From Paraflavisolibacter caeni (GTDB lineage Bacteria > Bacteroidota > Bacteroidia > Chitinophagales > Chitinophagaceae), in contig NZ_JAOTIF010000004.1 of NCBI RefSeq assembly GCF_025628885.1, positions 62,001 to 126,000 of the forward strand: a stretch of DNA of 64,000 bases, in the 5' to 3' direction. Shown piece by piece: positions 55,869 through 64,000 of this stretch (its first letter is position 1; every line of letters starts with the position of its first letter). A program made the translations under genes and the position numbers. Below the pieces are notes generated by a model that saw nothing but the letters and a program-made list of their open reading frames with translations, made no database searches and was not told where the DNA came from.

Positions 55869-56951
55869 CTACCTTGCAAATGACTCCCCAATTCTAAAGG
55901 TTAAGCTGTAATCATCCTTTCCAAAACCTACGTCCACTCCAACATTTACTTTCATTGATGGAATGATCCGATAACGAAGTCCGGCGCCGACACCTGGTAA
56001 TAATGATGTATTAAAAATATCAGAAAATGATTCTACTGCCGAAGCAACTCCAAGAAAACCCACCATTCCAAATTTTGAATTACTAAACATCCACCGGTAT
56101 TCCGATTGCAGAGCATATACCTGGTTACCGCGGTATTTGCCCTGCGAATAACCTCTTACATCATCCCTGCCTACAATACCCTGTCCCTGGAACGGAATAT
56201 CGCCGGTAGCAATGTCAAAATTTAGGCGTGCTATCATTATGTGCCTTTGGTCTTTAAGCACGTCAAAAAAATGGTTATAATTGATTTGAAAGCGTGTAAA
56301 ATTATTGTCACTTCCTGTCCAGTCTCGATGAAACTGGTTCCTGAAATTCATAAATATACCTGTGGTGGGGAAGTAAACATTGTCCCTGCTATCCTGGCTA
56401 AAGACATACCCGATATTACTCATGTTTCGTTCATCCAATGAATCGCCTTTCGAAGTAAAATAAGTTTTAGTGTTATTGTATTCTCCGAACAGCCCTCCGT
56501 ATAACCGCTTCCAGATTTTGCGCTGGATCTGCATCATCGCGATGACAACATCATTAGCGTAATCTTCAAATTGTCCTACATTGTCATTTGCATCTTCATT
56601 GAAAAATTGATAATTAACGTCCCCCTTGATGAGGTATGCTCGAACGCGCCACTTATCTTCCTTTAAATAAAATTGTTGTCCAATGCCGGCTACCCAACTC
56701 TTCTCGGCTGTGTAAATACCCATCAATCCTGTATAGGAGGGCGGCGATACTGTATCTTCTTTGTTTACCTTATAAAAAGCTGAGGTAGAAGCACCAATAC
56801 AAATTCCCTGCGTTCTGTTATAGGTAATAATGGGAATAGCTGCAAATTTCACAGGTTTTTTAGTGGAATCAGGTTTGAGCTGTCCAAAGGCGAATTGCGT
56901 AGCAATCAGTAATGCAATCACTATGTTAAACCGCTTCAATTGATTTATCAT
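55869..56951 (-). CDS. BamA/TamA-family (surface antigen D15-like) outer-membrane barrel
   Basis: The 360-residue protein starts with a signal peptide ('FNIVIALLIATQFAFGQLK') and consists of the 16-strand Omp85-type barrel alone, without POTRA domains. The Omp85 landmark 'GQGIVGRDDVRGYSQGKYRG' near residue 255 includes the conserved RGY-like motif, and the end 'DDYSLTFRIGESFAR' is the last strand. It is probably a surface-exposed barrel linked with the adjacent OMPLA-like protein. A fragment of a paralogue remains at 51109-51200. Confidence 0.88.
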   Translation of the reverse strand: MINQLKRFNIVIALLIATQFAFGQLKPDSTKKPVKFAAIPIITYNRTQGICIGASTSAFYKVNKEDTVSPPSYTGLMGIYTAEKSWVAGIGQQFYLKEDKWRVRAYLIKGDVNYQFFNEDANDNVGQFEDYANDVVIAMMQIQRKIWKRLYGGLFGEYNNTKTYFTSKGDSLDERNMSNIGYVFSQDSRDNVYFPTTGIFMNFRNQFHRDWTGSDNNFTRFQINYNHFFDVLKDQRHIMIARLNFDIATGDIPFQGQGIVGRDDVRGYSQGKYRGNQVYALQSEYRWMFSNSKFGMVGFLGVASAVESFSDIFNTSLLPGVGAGLRYRIIPSMKVNVGVDVGFGKDDYSLTFRIGESFAR

Positions 56952-57258
56952 AGTCAGTTTGTTTTTCCCAGTATTACGCAGCTTTAACTGTAACGCTTGA
57001 TATGCGCATTGTCGTTAAATAATATCAGCCAAATTGTATAGATATTGAAATTAATATTTATTTGTGAAATTATAACCAGTTCTTTCCTTTCTGAACAATG
57101 TGAATTTGCTGTCTTTTCAGAAAAATTCGTGTGGAAAATGTCAAATGGGAAGGAAGCAATTATAACGAGCAAGAATGAACGCACCGCCCGCAAGATCATT
57201 GCCCTGATCCTCCGCAGGTATAACAAAATGTCCGGAGATATGACTGGTAATTCTTACA
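56952..57258. other. Intergenic gap with a weak small reading frame
   Basis: The 307-bp gap between ppk and the barrel gene is AT-rich on its left. From about 57120 to 57245 it is richer in GC and looks mildly coding on the plus strand: from ATG 57138 or 57045 to a stop at 57275, 'MSNGKEAIITSKNERTARKI'. The frame would overlap the 3' end of ppk. I recognise no family, and this may be a remnant. Confidence 0.25.
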
Positions 57259-59343
57259 CTATTTACCAGAAGTGACAGAGCTGAAGTTTGTTTTGGTATT
57301 CAAATATTTATAAGTTTCCAATTGAGAGCTTATTTTTTCACTTTCATTAGAAATTACATAGTGATTGGATAATTCTTTATCGAGAATTCTGGCCTTTACA
57401 TTATCCTGTAACTGCATGTTGATAATATCTTGAATTTCGTTACAGATATCCTTATCAAACATTGGTACGGCTGCTTCCACCCGGTGGTCAAGGTTGCGAA
57501 CCATCCAGTCTGCAGAAGAAATATATACCTTTTGTTTTCCATCATTATAAAATATCATTACACGGGCATGTTCCAGGTATTCATCCACAATACTGATGGC
57601 TGTAATTCTGTTTGAAAATTTTTCTCTATCAATTACTGCACAAAAAATGCCTCGGACAATCAGCTTTATTGCTACACCGGCGTAAGCTGCTTCATATAAC
57701 TTTCCAATCAACGCGTGGTCACTTAAAGAATTTACTTTCAGAATGATAGATGCTGTTTTTTTTTGCTTTGCGCTTTTAATTTCCTTGTTTATCAAATGTG
57801 TTATCTGGCTCCTCATATTGTTGGGGCAAACCATTAAAGTCTTACAGTTATCTAAAAGAGAAAAATCTGTTTTCACGCCTTCCAAAAAATCAAATATACG
57901 GTTGATGTCTGCCATCACTTTCCGGTTACTGGTAAGGAGGCAATGGTCTGCATAAACCCTTGCTGTCCGTTCGTTGATATTGCCTGTGCTGATAAAGCCA
58001 TATTGTAAAATCTTCTTCCCCGCACGTTTTCTGATGATACAGGTTTTTGCATGCACTTTCATATTATGAAATCCAATGAACACTTTTACTCCTTCCAACT
58101 CTAATCGTTCTTTCCATTCCAGGTTGGCTTCTTCGTCAAAACGAGCCTTCAGTTCGAGCACTACAGTCACATCTTTTCCATTACGGGCTGCATTGACAAG
58201 TGCATTGATTACTTTAGAATCAAAAGCCAGGCGATACAAAGTGATTTTTATGAGCACAACCTCAGGATCCATGGCTGATTCACGAAGCAGGTCAATTAGT
58301 GGATTGAAGGAATGGTAAGGAAAATGAAGCATGATATCCTTTTGCAAAATTACATCTGTTACTCGTGCCTGTTCAAGTAGTAATGGATGTAGGATGGGAG
58401 CCCGGCGATTCTCTTTGGCATTGAAGACATCGGGAAAATCCATAAAGTGCCTGAAATTATGAATACGTCCTCCCGGAATAATATTATCCCTTCTGGATAA
58501 GCATAATTTACGGATCAGGTATTCCAGTAAACCGGCATCCATTTCTTTATCGTATGTCAAACGAACAGTTTTGCCCTTCCTTCGATTCTTCAAACCCTTC
58601 TCTATCTTTTGAATCAGGGAAGTGGAAAGATCATCGTCGAGATCAATTTCTGCATCTTTGGTTACTTTAATGATATGAGCAGAGAATTGCGTGTAGCCAA
58701 AATAAGAAAAGATGGAAGGCAGATTGTATCGTATCACGTCTTCTAATAACATAATATATTGCTTCTCACCTTCGGAAGGCAGTAGTACAAATCTGCTGCC
58801 TACGGCCCTGGCCGGTACTTCTATTAAAGCAAATTTTTGATCATAAGCAGTATCCTGCTTTTTCATTACTACACCTAAATAAAGTGATTTTTCCCTTAGG
58901 TACGGGAATTGGGGAATGCTTTCAATTAGCAGCGGAATGATATTATTGCGCACTTCTTCATCAAAAAACTTTTTTACATATTGTTGTTGCGACTCGTTTA
59001 ATTGAGTATCATCAACGAAGAAGATTTGTTCCATTTCTAACTCTTGCAAAATATTCTCCCAAATTCTGTTGAATTCACTTTGCTGTTTGAGCACAATCAT
59101 TTGGATGTCATCCAAAATTTGTTGAGGGTTCTCTTCCAGGTGCATATTCTTTTTACCCAATAAGGTCATGCGCTTTAAAGTGGCCACTCTGACTCTGAAG
59201 AACTCATCCAAATTGTTCGAGAAAATGCCCAGGAACCTGATTCTTTGTTTTAATGGAACAGCTGGATCATTGGCTTCCTGCAACACCCTGGCGTTAAAAC
59301 TCAACCAGCTAATATCCCGTGGAATAAAATTATGTTTGTTCAT
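57259..59343 (-). CDS. ppk1: Polyphosphate kinase 1
   Basis: PPK1 reversibly polymerises the gamma-phosphate of ATP into polyphosphate at the membrane. The start at 59343 ('MNKHNFIPRDISWLSFNARV') gives 694 residues, the family length. A reading from 59385 adds 14 residues that look spurious. Visible features are the N-domain 'RDISWLSFN', 'FRVRVATLKRMT' near residue 50, the catalytic histidine in 'NMKVHAKTCIIRKR' (His431 from the chosen start), and 'QYGFISTGNINERTARVYAD' near 446, a nucleotide-binding segment. The sequence is intact and it stands alone. Confidence 0.96.
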   Translation of the reverse strand: MNKHNFIPRDISWLSFNARVLQEANDPAVPLKQRIRFLGIFSNNLDEFFRVRVATLKRMTLLGKKNMHLEENPQQILDDIQMIVLKQQSEFNRIWENILQELEMEQIFFVDDTQLNESQQQYVKKFFDEEVRNNIIPLLIESIPQFPYLREKSLYLGVVMKKQDTAYDQKFALIEVPARAVGSRFVLLPSEGEKQYIMLLEDVIRYNLPSIFSYFGYTQFSAHIIKVTKDAEIDLDDDLSTSLIQKIEKGLKNRRKGKTVRLTYDKEMDAGLLEYLIRKLCLSRRDNIIPGGRIHNFRHFMDFPDVFNAKENRRAPILHPLLLEQARVTDVILQKDIMLHFPYHSFNPLIDLLRESAMDPEVVLIKITLYRLAFDSKVINALVNAARNGKDVTVVLELKARFDEEANLEWKERLELEGVKVFIGFHNMKVHAKTCIIRKRAGKKILQYGFISTGNINERTARVYADHCLLTSNRKVMADINRIFDFLEGVKTDFSLLDNCKTLMVCPNNMRSQITHLINKEIKSAKQKKTASIILKVNSLSDHALIGKLYEAAYAGVAIKLIVRGIFCAVIDREKFSNRITAISIVDEYLEHARVMIFYNDGKQKVYISSADWMVRNLDHRVEAAVPMFDKDICNEIQDIINMQLQDNVKARILDKELSNHYVISNESEKISSQLETYKYLNTKTNFSSVTSGK

Positions 59344-59866
59344 ATAAAGCAAAACCAGAAGGTGAAATAGAAATTTGTTTTTCAATATTATGTTCAGAAA
59401 GGCGCTGTTATTTTCTGGTTCGGATTCCTTGATTTCAACAATACAAGATAATATAAAGTTGTTTATTCTGATGCGGCAAATGGGGTCAACTTACAATGCA
59501 AACTTATCCTCTCACATATTTTCTATTCATTTAATAATTGACTGGGCAATATCAATTTGTTCAAAATAGGGAAGTAGTTCATCTGTATTCTGAAAACTCT
59601 AGAGTTGCGTTTAATTCCATTAAATAGTAATTGTATGTAAGTATAAGGGATATATCATTACGCTAAATGGAGCTTGAAAAAAAGCTCTCCGTAGAAACGG
59701 AGAGCCAAATTCATTTAAGAGTTCTATCTATGAATAGCTAAGGTATAAACCCATTGTTAAGACATCATTAATCCAATATGAAATAAATGTTCTGACTGAC
59801 ATTTCCAACCTGTCCTGATTGATAAAAGCACCTTTACTTCTATGTTACCGTTTGTAAAATCTATGG
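59344..59866. other. Intergenic region between ppk1 and the hydrolase gene
   Basis: The 523-bp gap is AT-rich. It contains the probable ppk1 promoter region on the right side of that gene and a strong hairpin at 59684-59705. I see no supported gene. Confidence 0.5.
59676..59705 (-). terminator. Terminator for the alpha/beta hydrolase gene group
   Basis: The perfect 9-bp stem 59684-59692/59697-59705 (GCTCTCCGT and its complement) with a 4-nt loop is followed on the minus strand by a T-rich run. It lies about 160 bp beyond the hydrolase stop codon. Confidence 0.8.
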
Positions 59867-60760
59867 CTATTGCTTTAGAAAAGGAACCATGCTTGTCCAC
59901 ACAGCTGGAAAGTTCTCTAAGAAAACACCGTGGGTAGCATTAGGTATGATGCTTAACTGGCTGTTGAGTATCATATGGTAAGCGTTCACAACCGTTGGCA
60001 AGGATGCGTTTTGATCAAGTTCGCCAGCCATTAAGAGTACTGGACACTTAATCGTTGCAAACAATGCTTTGCCCACCGTAAGATGACTGTAAAAGTCAGC
60101 GAGTTTAGTAAACCACTCTTGCAACTTCCCAGGGTCAGGCATCAAAGCCAGTTGTTGTTTCCAATACAGGCTATCCAGGCTAAACGCTTCTTTTGTGGAG
60201 AAATGAAATGATCTCGGTCCAGGGTACATTTCCCCTGCACCAATGGCAATCAGCTTCTTCACCCGCTCTGGGTACATGCTTGCTAGCTTGTAGCCTGTGT
60301 ACGCTCCGTCGCTGAAGCCCAGCACTAAAACGCTGTCCTTGGTTACGGCCTGAATAACCGCATAAACGTCATTTGCTTTCTGTTCAAAGGTAAGCGGTGC
60401 CGAGCCGATTTCAGACTTACCATGCCCTCTTGTAGATACAGCAATTACCTGGTAATCTTTCTTCAGGCTATCAATAAACTCGGCCATTTCATAGGTAGAG
60501 CCATAAACACCGCCATGTAGGATCACAAGTGGCTGTCCCTTCCCATACACTTCATAGTAGATTCTGGCATCACCAGCACTTACATAATGCTCAGCCTTGG
60601 GGTTGTTACCGTATGGGATTTCACCAGCTCGTGAAGGCGCGGTTTGCATGAACCGTCTTAGGTGCGTGGGTGTTTGTGCCTGACTGTAAGTGTGTAAAAA
60701 CAGGAACGTAATTAGGGAAAACAGTATAGTCTTTATGTGAAAATTTGTGTTGATTGACAT
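59867..60760 (-). CDS. Exported alpha/beta hydrolase
   Basis: The 297-residue protein has an N-terminal signal peptide ('KTILFSLITFLFLHTYSQAQ'). The alpha/beta hydrolase fold shows 'QPLVILHGGVYGSTYEMAEF' (oxyanion HG) near residue 76, the nucleophile elbow 'VLGFSDGAYTG' (Ser in G-F-S-D-G) near 146, an Asp in 'MAGELDQNASLP' near 244, and the catalytic His in 'IPNATHGVFLE' near 275. It is probably a periplasmic esterase or lactonase of unknown substrate. It lies 94 bp after the F420-reductase-like gene. Confidence 0.9.
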   Translation of the reverse strand: MSINTNFHIKTILFSLITFLFLHTYSQAQTPTHLRRFMQTAPSRAGEIPYGNNPKAEHYVSAGDARIYYEVYGKGQPLVILHGGVYGSTYEMAEFIDSLKKDYQVIAVSTRGHGKSEIGSAPLTFEQKANDVYAVIQAVTKDSVLVLGFSDGAYTGYKLASMYPERVKKLIAIGAGEMYPGPRSFHFSTKEAFSLDSLYWKQQLALMPDPGKLQEWFTKLADFYSHLTVGKALFATIKCPVLLMAGELDQNASLPTVVNAYHMILNSQLSIIPNATHGVFLENFPAVWTSMVPFLKQ

Positions 60761-60854
60761 TGGACTTCGTTGTTACAAGGATTTATAAATGGTAGTTGGT
60801 AACTGAGTGACAGGATCGCTTTTACCCTGTCACTCAATATTGGTTGCTGTTTAG

Positions 60855-61511
60855 CTACAGTTTTTCGTTTGCTTCAGTTACAGTAACAGTTTTTCCGAGC
60901 GCACCGAACTCATGTAGATCGCCAAACACTTCGAGACGTATGGATTGGTCAAGACCACCCACACGCACAGGCTCAAAACCGCTGTCACGAATTAATTGCT
61001 CTATTTCTCCGTTGATGCTGGTATCATCTGTAGCATAAAACAAAACCGCTTGTTCTTGTTGCTGGAACGCAGCACTGGCGAGAGAAGCAACACCTAATGA
61101 ACCTAAAGCTTTGGCCAGCTTTGCACCCTTGGGAAGCTGGGTGGAAAGAATCTGTCCTGCTGATTCGTTTTCATCGATGATCTTTTTGAACCCACCATTC
61201 TCAGCTGGAGCAATGGGGTTAGATGGATCAACAATGATCTTACCCTCAAGTTCAGTAGCATATTGCTTTAAAAACTCTTTAATTGGATCAAAATAGATGG
61301 CCAGCACGACAATGTCGGCTTCTTTGATGGCTGCTGAAATTTCTGATGGCTGTGCTAAGCTTCCTAACTTCTGAGCAAGTGTTTCTGCTTTTGCCAGTTT
61401 ACGATCAGCTACAATTACAGGACGATTACCTTTTACAAGGTTAGTGGCAACGGCACTACCGATATTACCTATTCCAATAACTGCTACTTTCAATTTGTTT
61501 GCTTGTGACAT
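60855..61511 (-). CDS. NADP-binding F420-dependent oxidoreductase-like protein
   Basis: A 218-residue Rossmann-fold protein of the F420_oxidored/NADPH-dependent F420 reductase-like family. It begins 'LKVAVIGIGNIGSAVATNLV' with the dinucleotide glycine motif, then 'VIVADRKLAKAETLAQKLG', where the basic residues suit NADP, and 'KIIVDPSNPIAP' near residue 90. Bacteroidota generally lack F420, so it probably works as a NADPH-dependent reductase on another substrate. It is on the same strand as the Crp/Fnr gene 105 bp upstream and the hydrolase gene downstream, possibly one unit. Confidence 0.88.
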   Translation of the reverse strand: MSQANKLKVAVIGIGNIGSAVATNLVKGNRPVIVADRKLAKAETLAQKLGSLAQPSEISAAIKEADIVVLAIYFDPIKEFLKQYATELEGKIIVDPSNPIAPAENGGFKKIIDENESAGQILSTQLPKGAKLAKALGSLGVASLASAAFQQQEQAVLFYATDDTSINGEIEQLIRDSGFEPVRVGGLDQSIRLEVFGDLHEFGALGKTVTVTEANEKL

Positions 61512-61616
61512 AACTATTTCTTTTTTGATGGTTAATGATTGATTTGTCAGTGCAAATCTCCGTCACCAATACAAGGTCGTCCAATGACCTGGTTTAAGAA
61601 ATAGGCTTGATGTAGT

Positions 61617-62234
61617 TTAAGATTTTGGCTTTGGTGCCTTGCTCAGGCGGTTCCGCAAACGGCTTAAAAACTCTGGAGTAATGCCCAAAAAAGAAGCAAT
61701 TTGAACTTGCGATAGGCGGTTAACCAGGTGTGGGTAGATTTCCAAAAAGGTCTGATAACGCTCTTCCGCGGTGGAACTGATATTTTGCAATAGCCGCTCT
61801 TGCAAGCGAACAAAGCTGTTTTCCAGGAGTACCCGGAATATACGATCAAATTTTGGAGCCTGGATGTACAGGGAGATGAGATCGTCACGGCTAATCTGTA
61901 GTACAACAGTGTCTTCCAGCGCATCGATATTCAGGGCCGAAGGTTTTACCCCATGAAAACTGCCCAAGTCATTGATCCAATAGTTTTCAGCTGCAAATTG
62001 CAGGATATGTGTGCTGCCCTTTTCATCAATTTTATACATTCGGAGACAACCACGAACAACGAAATAGAATTGGGTACAGATGTTACCTTCTTGTAAAACA
62101 TACTGTCGCTTTCGAAACAGACGTGGATGAAATTTTGTCCTGACTAATTCCTTTTCCTCTTTGTTTAAAGAAATCAGGCAATCAAAATAGGCGAGCAGCG
62201 GTTCAAGCGAAGCCTCTTGGTTATCAGGTTTCAT
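61617..62234 (-). CDS. Crp/Fnr-family transcriptional regulator
   Basis: The 205-residue regulator has an N-terminal cyclic-nucleotide-binding-like beta barrel ('RKRQYVLQEGNICTQFYFVV' near residue 35) and a C-terminal helix-turn-helix ('LSQVQIASFLGITPEFLSRL' near 175). There are no cysteines in an Fnr Fe-S arrangement. The Arg-Glu phosphate-binding pair of true Crp is not evident, so the ligand is unknown. It is the first gene of the group leading to the reductase and hydrolase and may regulate them. Confidence 0.92.
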   Translation of the reverse strand: MKPDNQEASLEPLLAYFDCLISLNKEEKELVRTKFHPRLFRKRQYVLQEGNICTQFYFVVRGCLRMYKIDEKGSTHILQFAAENYWINDLGSFHGVKPSALNIDALEDTVVLQISRDDLISLYIQAPKFDRIFRVLLENSFVRLQERLLQNISSTAEERYQTFLEIYPHLVNRLSQVQIASFLGITPEFLSRLRNRLSKAPKPKS

Positions 62235-62412
62235 TTTAAATGGTGTCTAATAAACTACAAAAATCACCAAATCCCTCAATTTGATTATGGTAATTTTATT
62301 GAACTATACATACAGCTGAAGCAGCATTGCCTACAACACGTAAATTACCGAACCTTAGTGCTCATCTGAAAACAATAAACAAATCCAACTCTCTATGCCT
62401 CAACACACCTCT

Positions 62413-63054
62413 CTAAATCCGCAATACTGCTAAACAATCATCCTTCATCATACAACCTTCTTCAGCTTCAAGACCCACTGCCTCTTCTTTCTGCCAAAAC
62501 ACCTGCCAGGCTCCCCTCTGCTCATAAGCATTCAACCCACCAGCATGCACACCTGTCATCGCTCCATGCACTCCACCAGCATGCCCCATGAACAATTCCC
62601 CCTTCACCACCCTCACATCAGCTATTTCCCTTCTGCCCGTGCTCATCATGCCCCTCACCGCCAGCTGCTTCCTCAGCCACTGCTTGTCCCCCTGCATCCC
62701 CATATACAACCGGATGGCCGCCTGGTAGACATGCTTCCGCTTCTTTCGGGGCAGGGTCTTTCGGAAGGCCTTCTTTTGTTCCGGATCCGAGAGGATCCAC
62801 TGGGCATACACCACTGCCTCCTTAAACAGATCCCTCCTTACCCTTTGCTTTTCAGAGGCTACTATTCTGCTCATGTCTGGGTACTTGGTGATCACGATCC
62901 TTTTCTTCCACTTCTTTTTCTTGTTCCCCCTATAATGCTTCACCACAAAACACTTCCCAATCGAGCCCCGGATCATGCCCAACAAAAGTCTAGGTATCTG
63001 CTTGCCTTCCTTGATCACCACCCTTTGTTTACTGTTGATATAGACCTGTTTCAT
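62413..63054 (-). CDS. Unknown basic protein with 'GSIGK' N-terminal region
   Basis: The 213-residue protein is soluble and strongly basic in its first two thirds. 'LLLGMIRGSIGKCFVVKHYR' lies near residue 23, 'ITKYPDMSRIVASEKQRVRR' near 55, then a Lys-rich helix 'AFRKTLPRKKRKHVYQAAIR'. The last third is rich in Gly, His and Glu. I recall similar unnamed proteins in Chitinophagaceae but no function. The gene's DNA is very G-rich and C-poor on its coding strand compared with neighbours, a sign of foreign origin or special codon pressure. Its 5' region carries the 11-bp periodic repeats. No signal peptide or membrane segment is seen. Confidence 0.72.
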   Translation of the reverse strand: MKQVYINSKQRVVIKEGKQIPRLLLGMIRGSIGKCFVVKHYRGNKKKKWKKRIVITKYPDMSRIVASEKQRVRRDLFKEAVVYAQWILSDPEQKKAFRKTLPRKKRKHVYQAAIRLYMGMQGDKQWLRKQLAVRGMMSTGRREIADVRVVKGELFMGHAGGVHGAMTGVHAGGLNAYEQRGAWQVFWQKEEAVGLEAEEGCMMKDDCLAVLRI

Positions 63055-63175
63055 CTTTTGGATTCATTTACCCCCTAAAGCTACTCCGCCCCACCCACAA
63101 GCAAAAACCTTCTGGCCGCTTTGGCATGAAATGGCAGGAAATGGCCGCTTTTGTCCGCTTCCCCTTCAGCTTTCA

Positions 63176-63263
63176 AGTAGGGATCCTTCGTACCTCAAGT
63201 ATACCTGAAGCAGACCATCAGTATACCTAGAGTAGGGCAACAGTATGCCACCTTCGTTCCTAA
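63176..63263. repeat. Degenerate 11/22-bp periodic repeat cluster A
   Basis: AGTA-type units start every 22 bp at 63176, 63198, 63220 and 63242. The best pair are AGTATACCTGA and AGTATACCTAG. Intervening 11-mers such as AGCAGACCATC and AGTAGGGCAAC keep an 11-bp phase. The spacing equals about one or two helical turns, as for arrays of a DNA-binding protein. Confidence 0.6.
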
Positions 63264-63385
63264 ACCTCTAAAAAGCATCTTTTCTTCCCCTTTCTCAATC
63301 TCCAATAAAACCCGGACTCCTCCATCAAAAAATCCTATTCCTCCCTTTCTAATCGTGCAAATCCGCGGTTCATCTTTCGTTGCTC

Positions 63386-63440
63386 AGCCCTACCTGAGCC
63401 CTACTGAATCCATAGCTAAGCCTAGGAAAAGCCTAGAAAA
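63386..63440. repeat. Degenerate 11-bp tandem repeat cluster B
   Basis: Five consecutive 11-mers from 63386 read AGCCCTACCTG, AGCCCTACTGA, ATCCATAGCTA, AGCCTAGGAAA and AGCCTAGAAAA. A further AGCCTAGGATA occurs at 63526. The motif resembles that of cluster A about 200 bp away. Confidence 0.65.
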
Positions 63441-63731
63441 CCACTTTTATCTCCCATATCATGCCATTCCAATACCCCAATACCTCATTTCACCTTTCCC
63501 CAGCTCCCAGGATACTCCCTACCAAAGCCTAGGATAAAGCATGAAAATGGTAAAAGCAATATTCAACAGATATCGAAGACTACTGAAGCCAAAAAAAGAC
63601 CATCGGATCCATACCGGCGGATCATATTGTCGTAGTCATGCTTCCTGGTCAGGTTACTGATGTACAAGACTTCACAGAACTACAAGATCAACGTAGATAC
63701 ATATGCGAAAGAGTTTGTAAGTTAAAGTCCT

Positions 63732-63983
63732 TTATGCCTCATGATGATTACTGCTATTAAAGTTTTCAATTTCACTGACAAGTGCATTGACCAGCTCCTC
63801 ATGGTCTTCTACATCACTCACCCATAGCTTTCCTTTGCGCCTGATGACGATCTTCTCTGGAATATACTCCAAACGGGTTCCCCTTTGCTCATGCAGACGG
63901 AAAATGTAAACGTCTTCTTCTTCAACCGTAATCTCATAAGTGAGTGGTTGGTTTCGGTATTTTATCGCAGTTTGTAATGCCAT
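63732..63983 (-). CDS. Small unknown protein
   Basis: An 83-residue soluble protein: 'LQTAIKYRNQPLTYEITVEE' then 'VYIFRLHEQRGTRLEYIPEK' and 'IVIRRKGKLWVSDVEDHEEL'. It looks like a four-strand beta sheet followed by a C-terminal helix, acidic overall. There is no signal peptide, cysteine or catalytic motif. It begins 17 bp from the window edge, so its promoter and any upstream partner are not visible. No family is assigned. Confidence 0.65.
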   Translation of the reverse strand: MALQTAIKYRNQPLTYEITVEEEDVYIFRLHEQRGTRLEYIPEKIVIRRKGKLWVSDVEDHEELVNALVSEIENFNSSNHHEA

Positions 63984-64000
63984 AATTTTGTAATTAAGTA

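Larger units (their letters stand above)
63055..63731. other. Gene-free region with unusual repeats upstream of the GSIGK gene
   Basis: The 677-bp gap is C-rich and G-poor on the plus strand. It holds a 10-bp near-repeat at 63123-63148 and two 11-bp-periodic repeat clusters (63176-63263 and 63386-63440). From 63541 a 38-codon plus-strand frame ('MKMVKAIFNRYRRLLKPKKD') runs to a stop near 63655, but nothing supports its being a gene. Confidence 0.5.

Noticed and set aside
62545-63078. Plus-strand 177-codon frame rich in His and Pro
   Set aside because: It is antisense to the basic GSIGK protein. The His/Pro richness follows from the C-rich strand.
1-64000. CRISPR arrays, insertion sequences, rRNA genes
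   Set aside because: No regularly spaced identical repeats with unique spacers, no transposase motifs with terminal inverted repeats, and no rRNA segments were seen on either strand.

Overview
The window is a stretch of chromosome from a Bacteroidota bacterium, most likely of the Chitinophagaceae (Chitinophaga/Niastella type). The indications are a large secreted protein ending in a type IX secretion (T9SS) sorting domain, a BACON-domain lipoprotein, DUF4199 and DUF4349 proteins, the short Bacteroidota form of AMP nucleosidase, a cytoplasmic kinase with a long HAMP array, TAnnTTTG-type promoter boxes and weak Shine-Dalgarno sites. No phage, IS transposase, CRISPR array or rRNA operon was seen. 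Genus-level placement is inference.

Region by region. 0.2-5.1 kb: leucine operon leuC-leuD-leuA/cimA-like-leuB (+), with a terminator-like hairpin inside it. 5.2-8.6 kb: Tex and queA, converging on a shared terminator. 8.8-11.8 kb: a double-ATPase peptide ABC protein, a small secreted protein and AMP nucleosidase (-). 12-15.8 kb: a small acidic protein and endonuclease III (+), then lepA and a secreted protein (-). 15.8-20.3 kb: tightly packed minus-strand cluster of a dihydroorotase-like protein lacking its metal ligands, a DUF4199 membrane protein, two glycosyltransferases and a GmhA-type isomerase. 20.4-28.6 kb: a signalling block with a single receiver, a 2049-residue HAMP-array hybrid kinase and a REC-histidine kinase. 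29-30.7 kb: two thioredoxin-fold proteins and a TrmH-type methyltransferase. 30.8 kb: tRNA-Pro(GGG). 31-37.9 kb: vanadium haloperoxidase-like protein, two AraC regulators, an MDR oxidoreductase, a CBM48 mini-protein and a UvrD-like helicase. 38-41.7 kb: RecD2-like helicase and a PagL-like outer-membrane enzyme.

41.8-47.5 kb is the most striking part. A 41-nt 5' fragment of tRNA-Pro on the left and an intact tRNA-Pro(CGG) on the right form 44-bp direct repeats around about 5.6 kb. Inside lie one giant T9SS surface-protein gene and, next to the intact tRNA, the frameshifted N-terminal remnant of a tyrosine integrase. I read this as a decayed tRNA-integrated island whose remaining cargo is the surface protein.

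47.6-57 kb is accessory and envelope-related: a repeat lipoprotein, a cluster of small unknown genes of which one is broken by an amber codon, a DUF4349 lipoprotein, a large MscS channel flanked by 108-bp duplicated 3' ends of a phosphoesterase gene, an OMPLA-like phospholipase and a BamA/D15-type barrel. 57-62.2 kb carries polyphosphate kinase, an alpha/beta hydrolase, an F420-reductase-like NADP enzyme and a Crp/Fnr regulator. The last 1.6 kb holds an unrecognised basic protein with unusual strand composition, an upstream region built on an 11-bp periodic degenerate repeat, and a small unknown protein.
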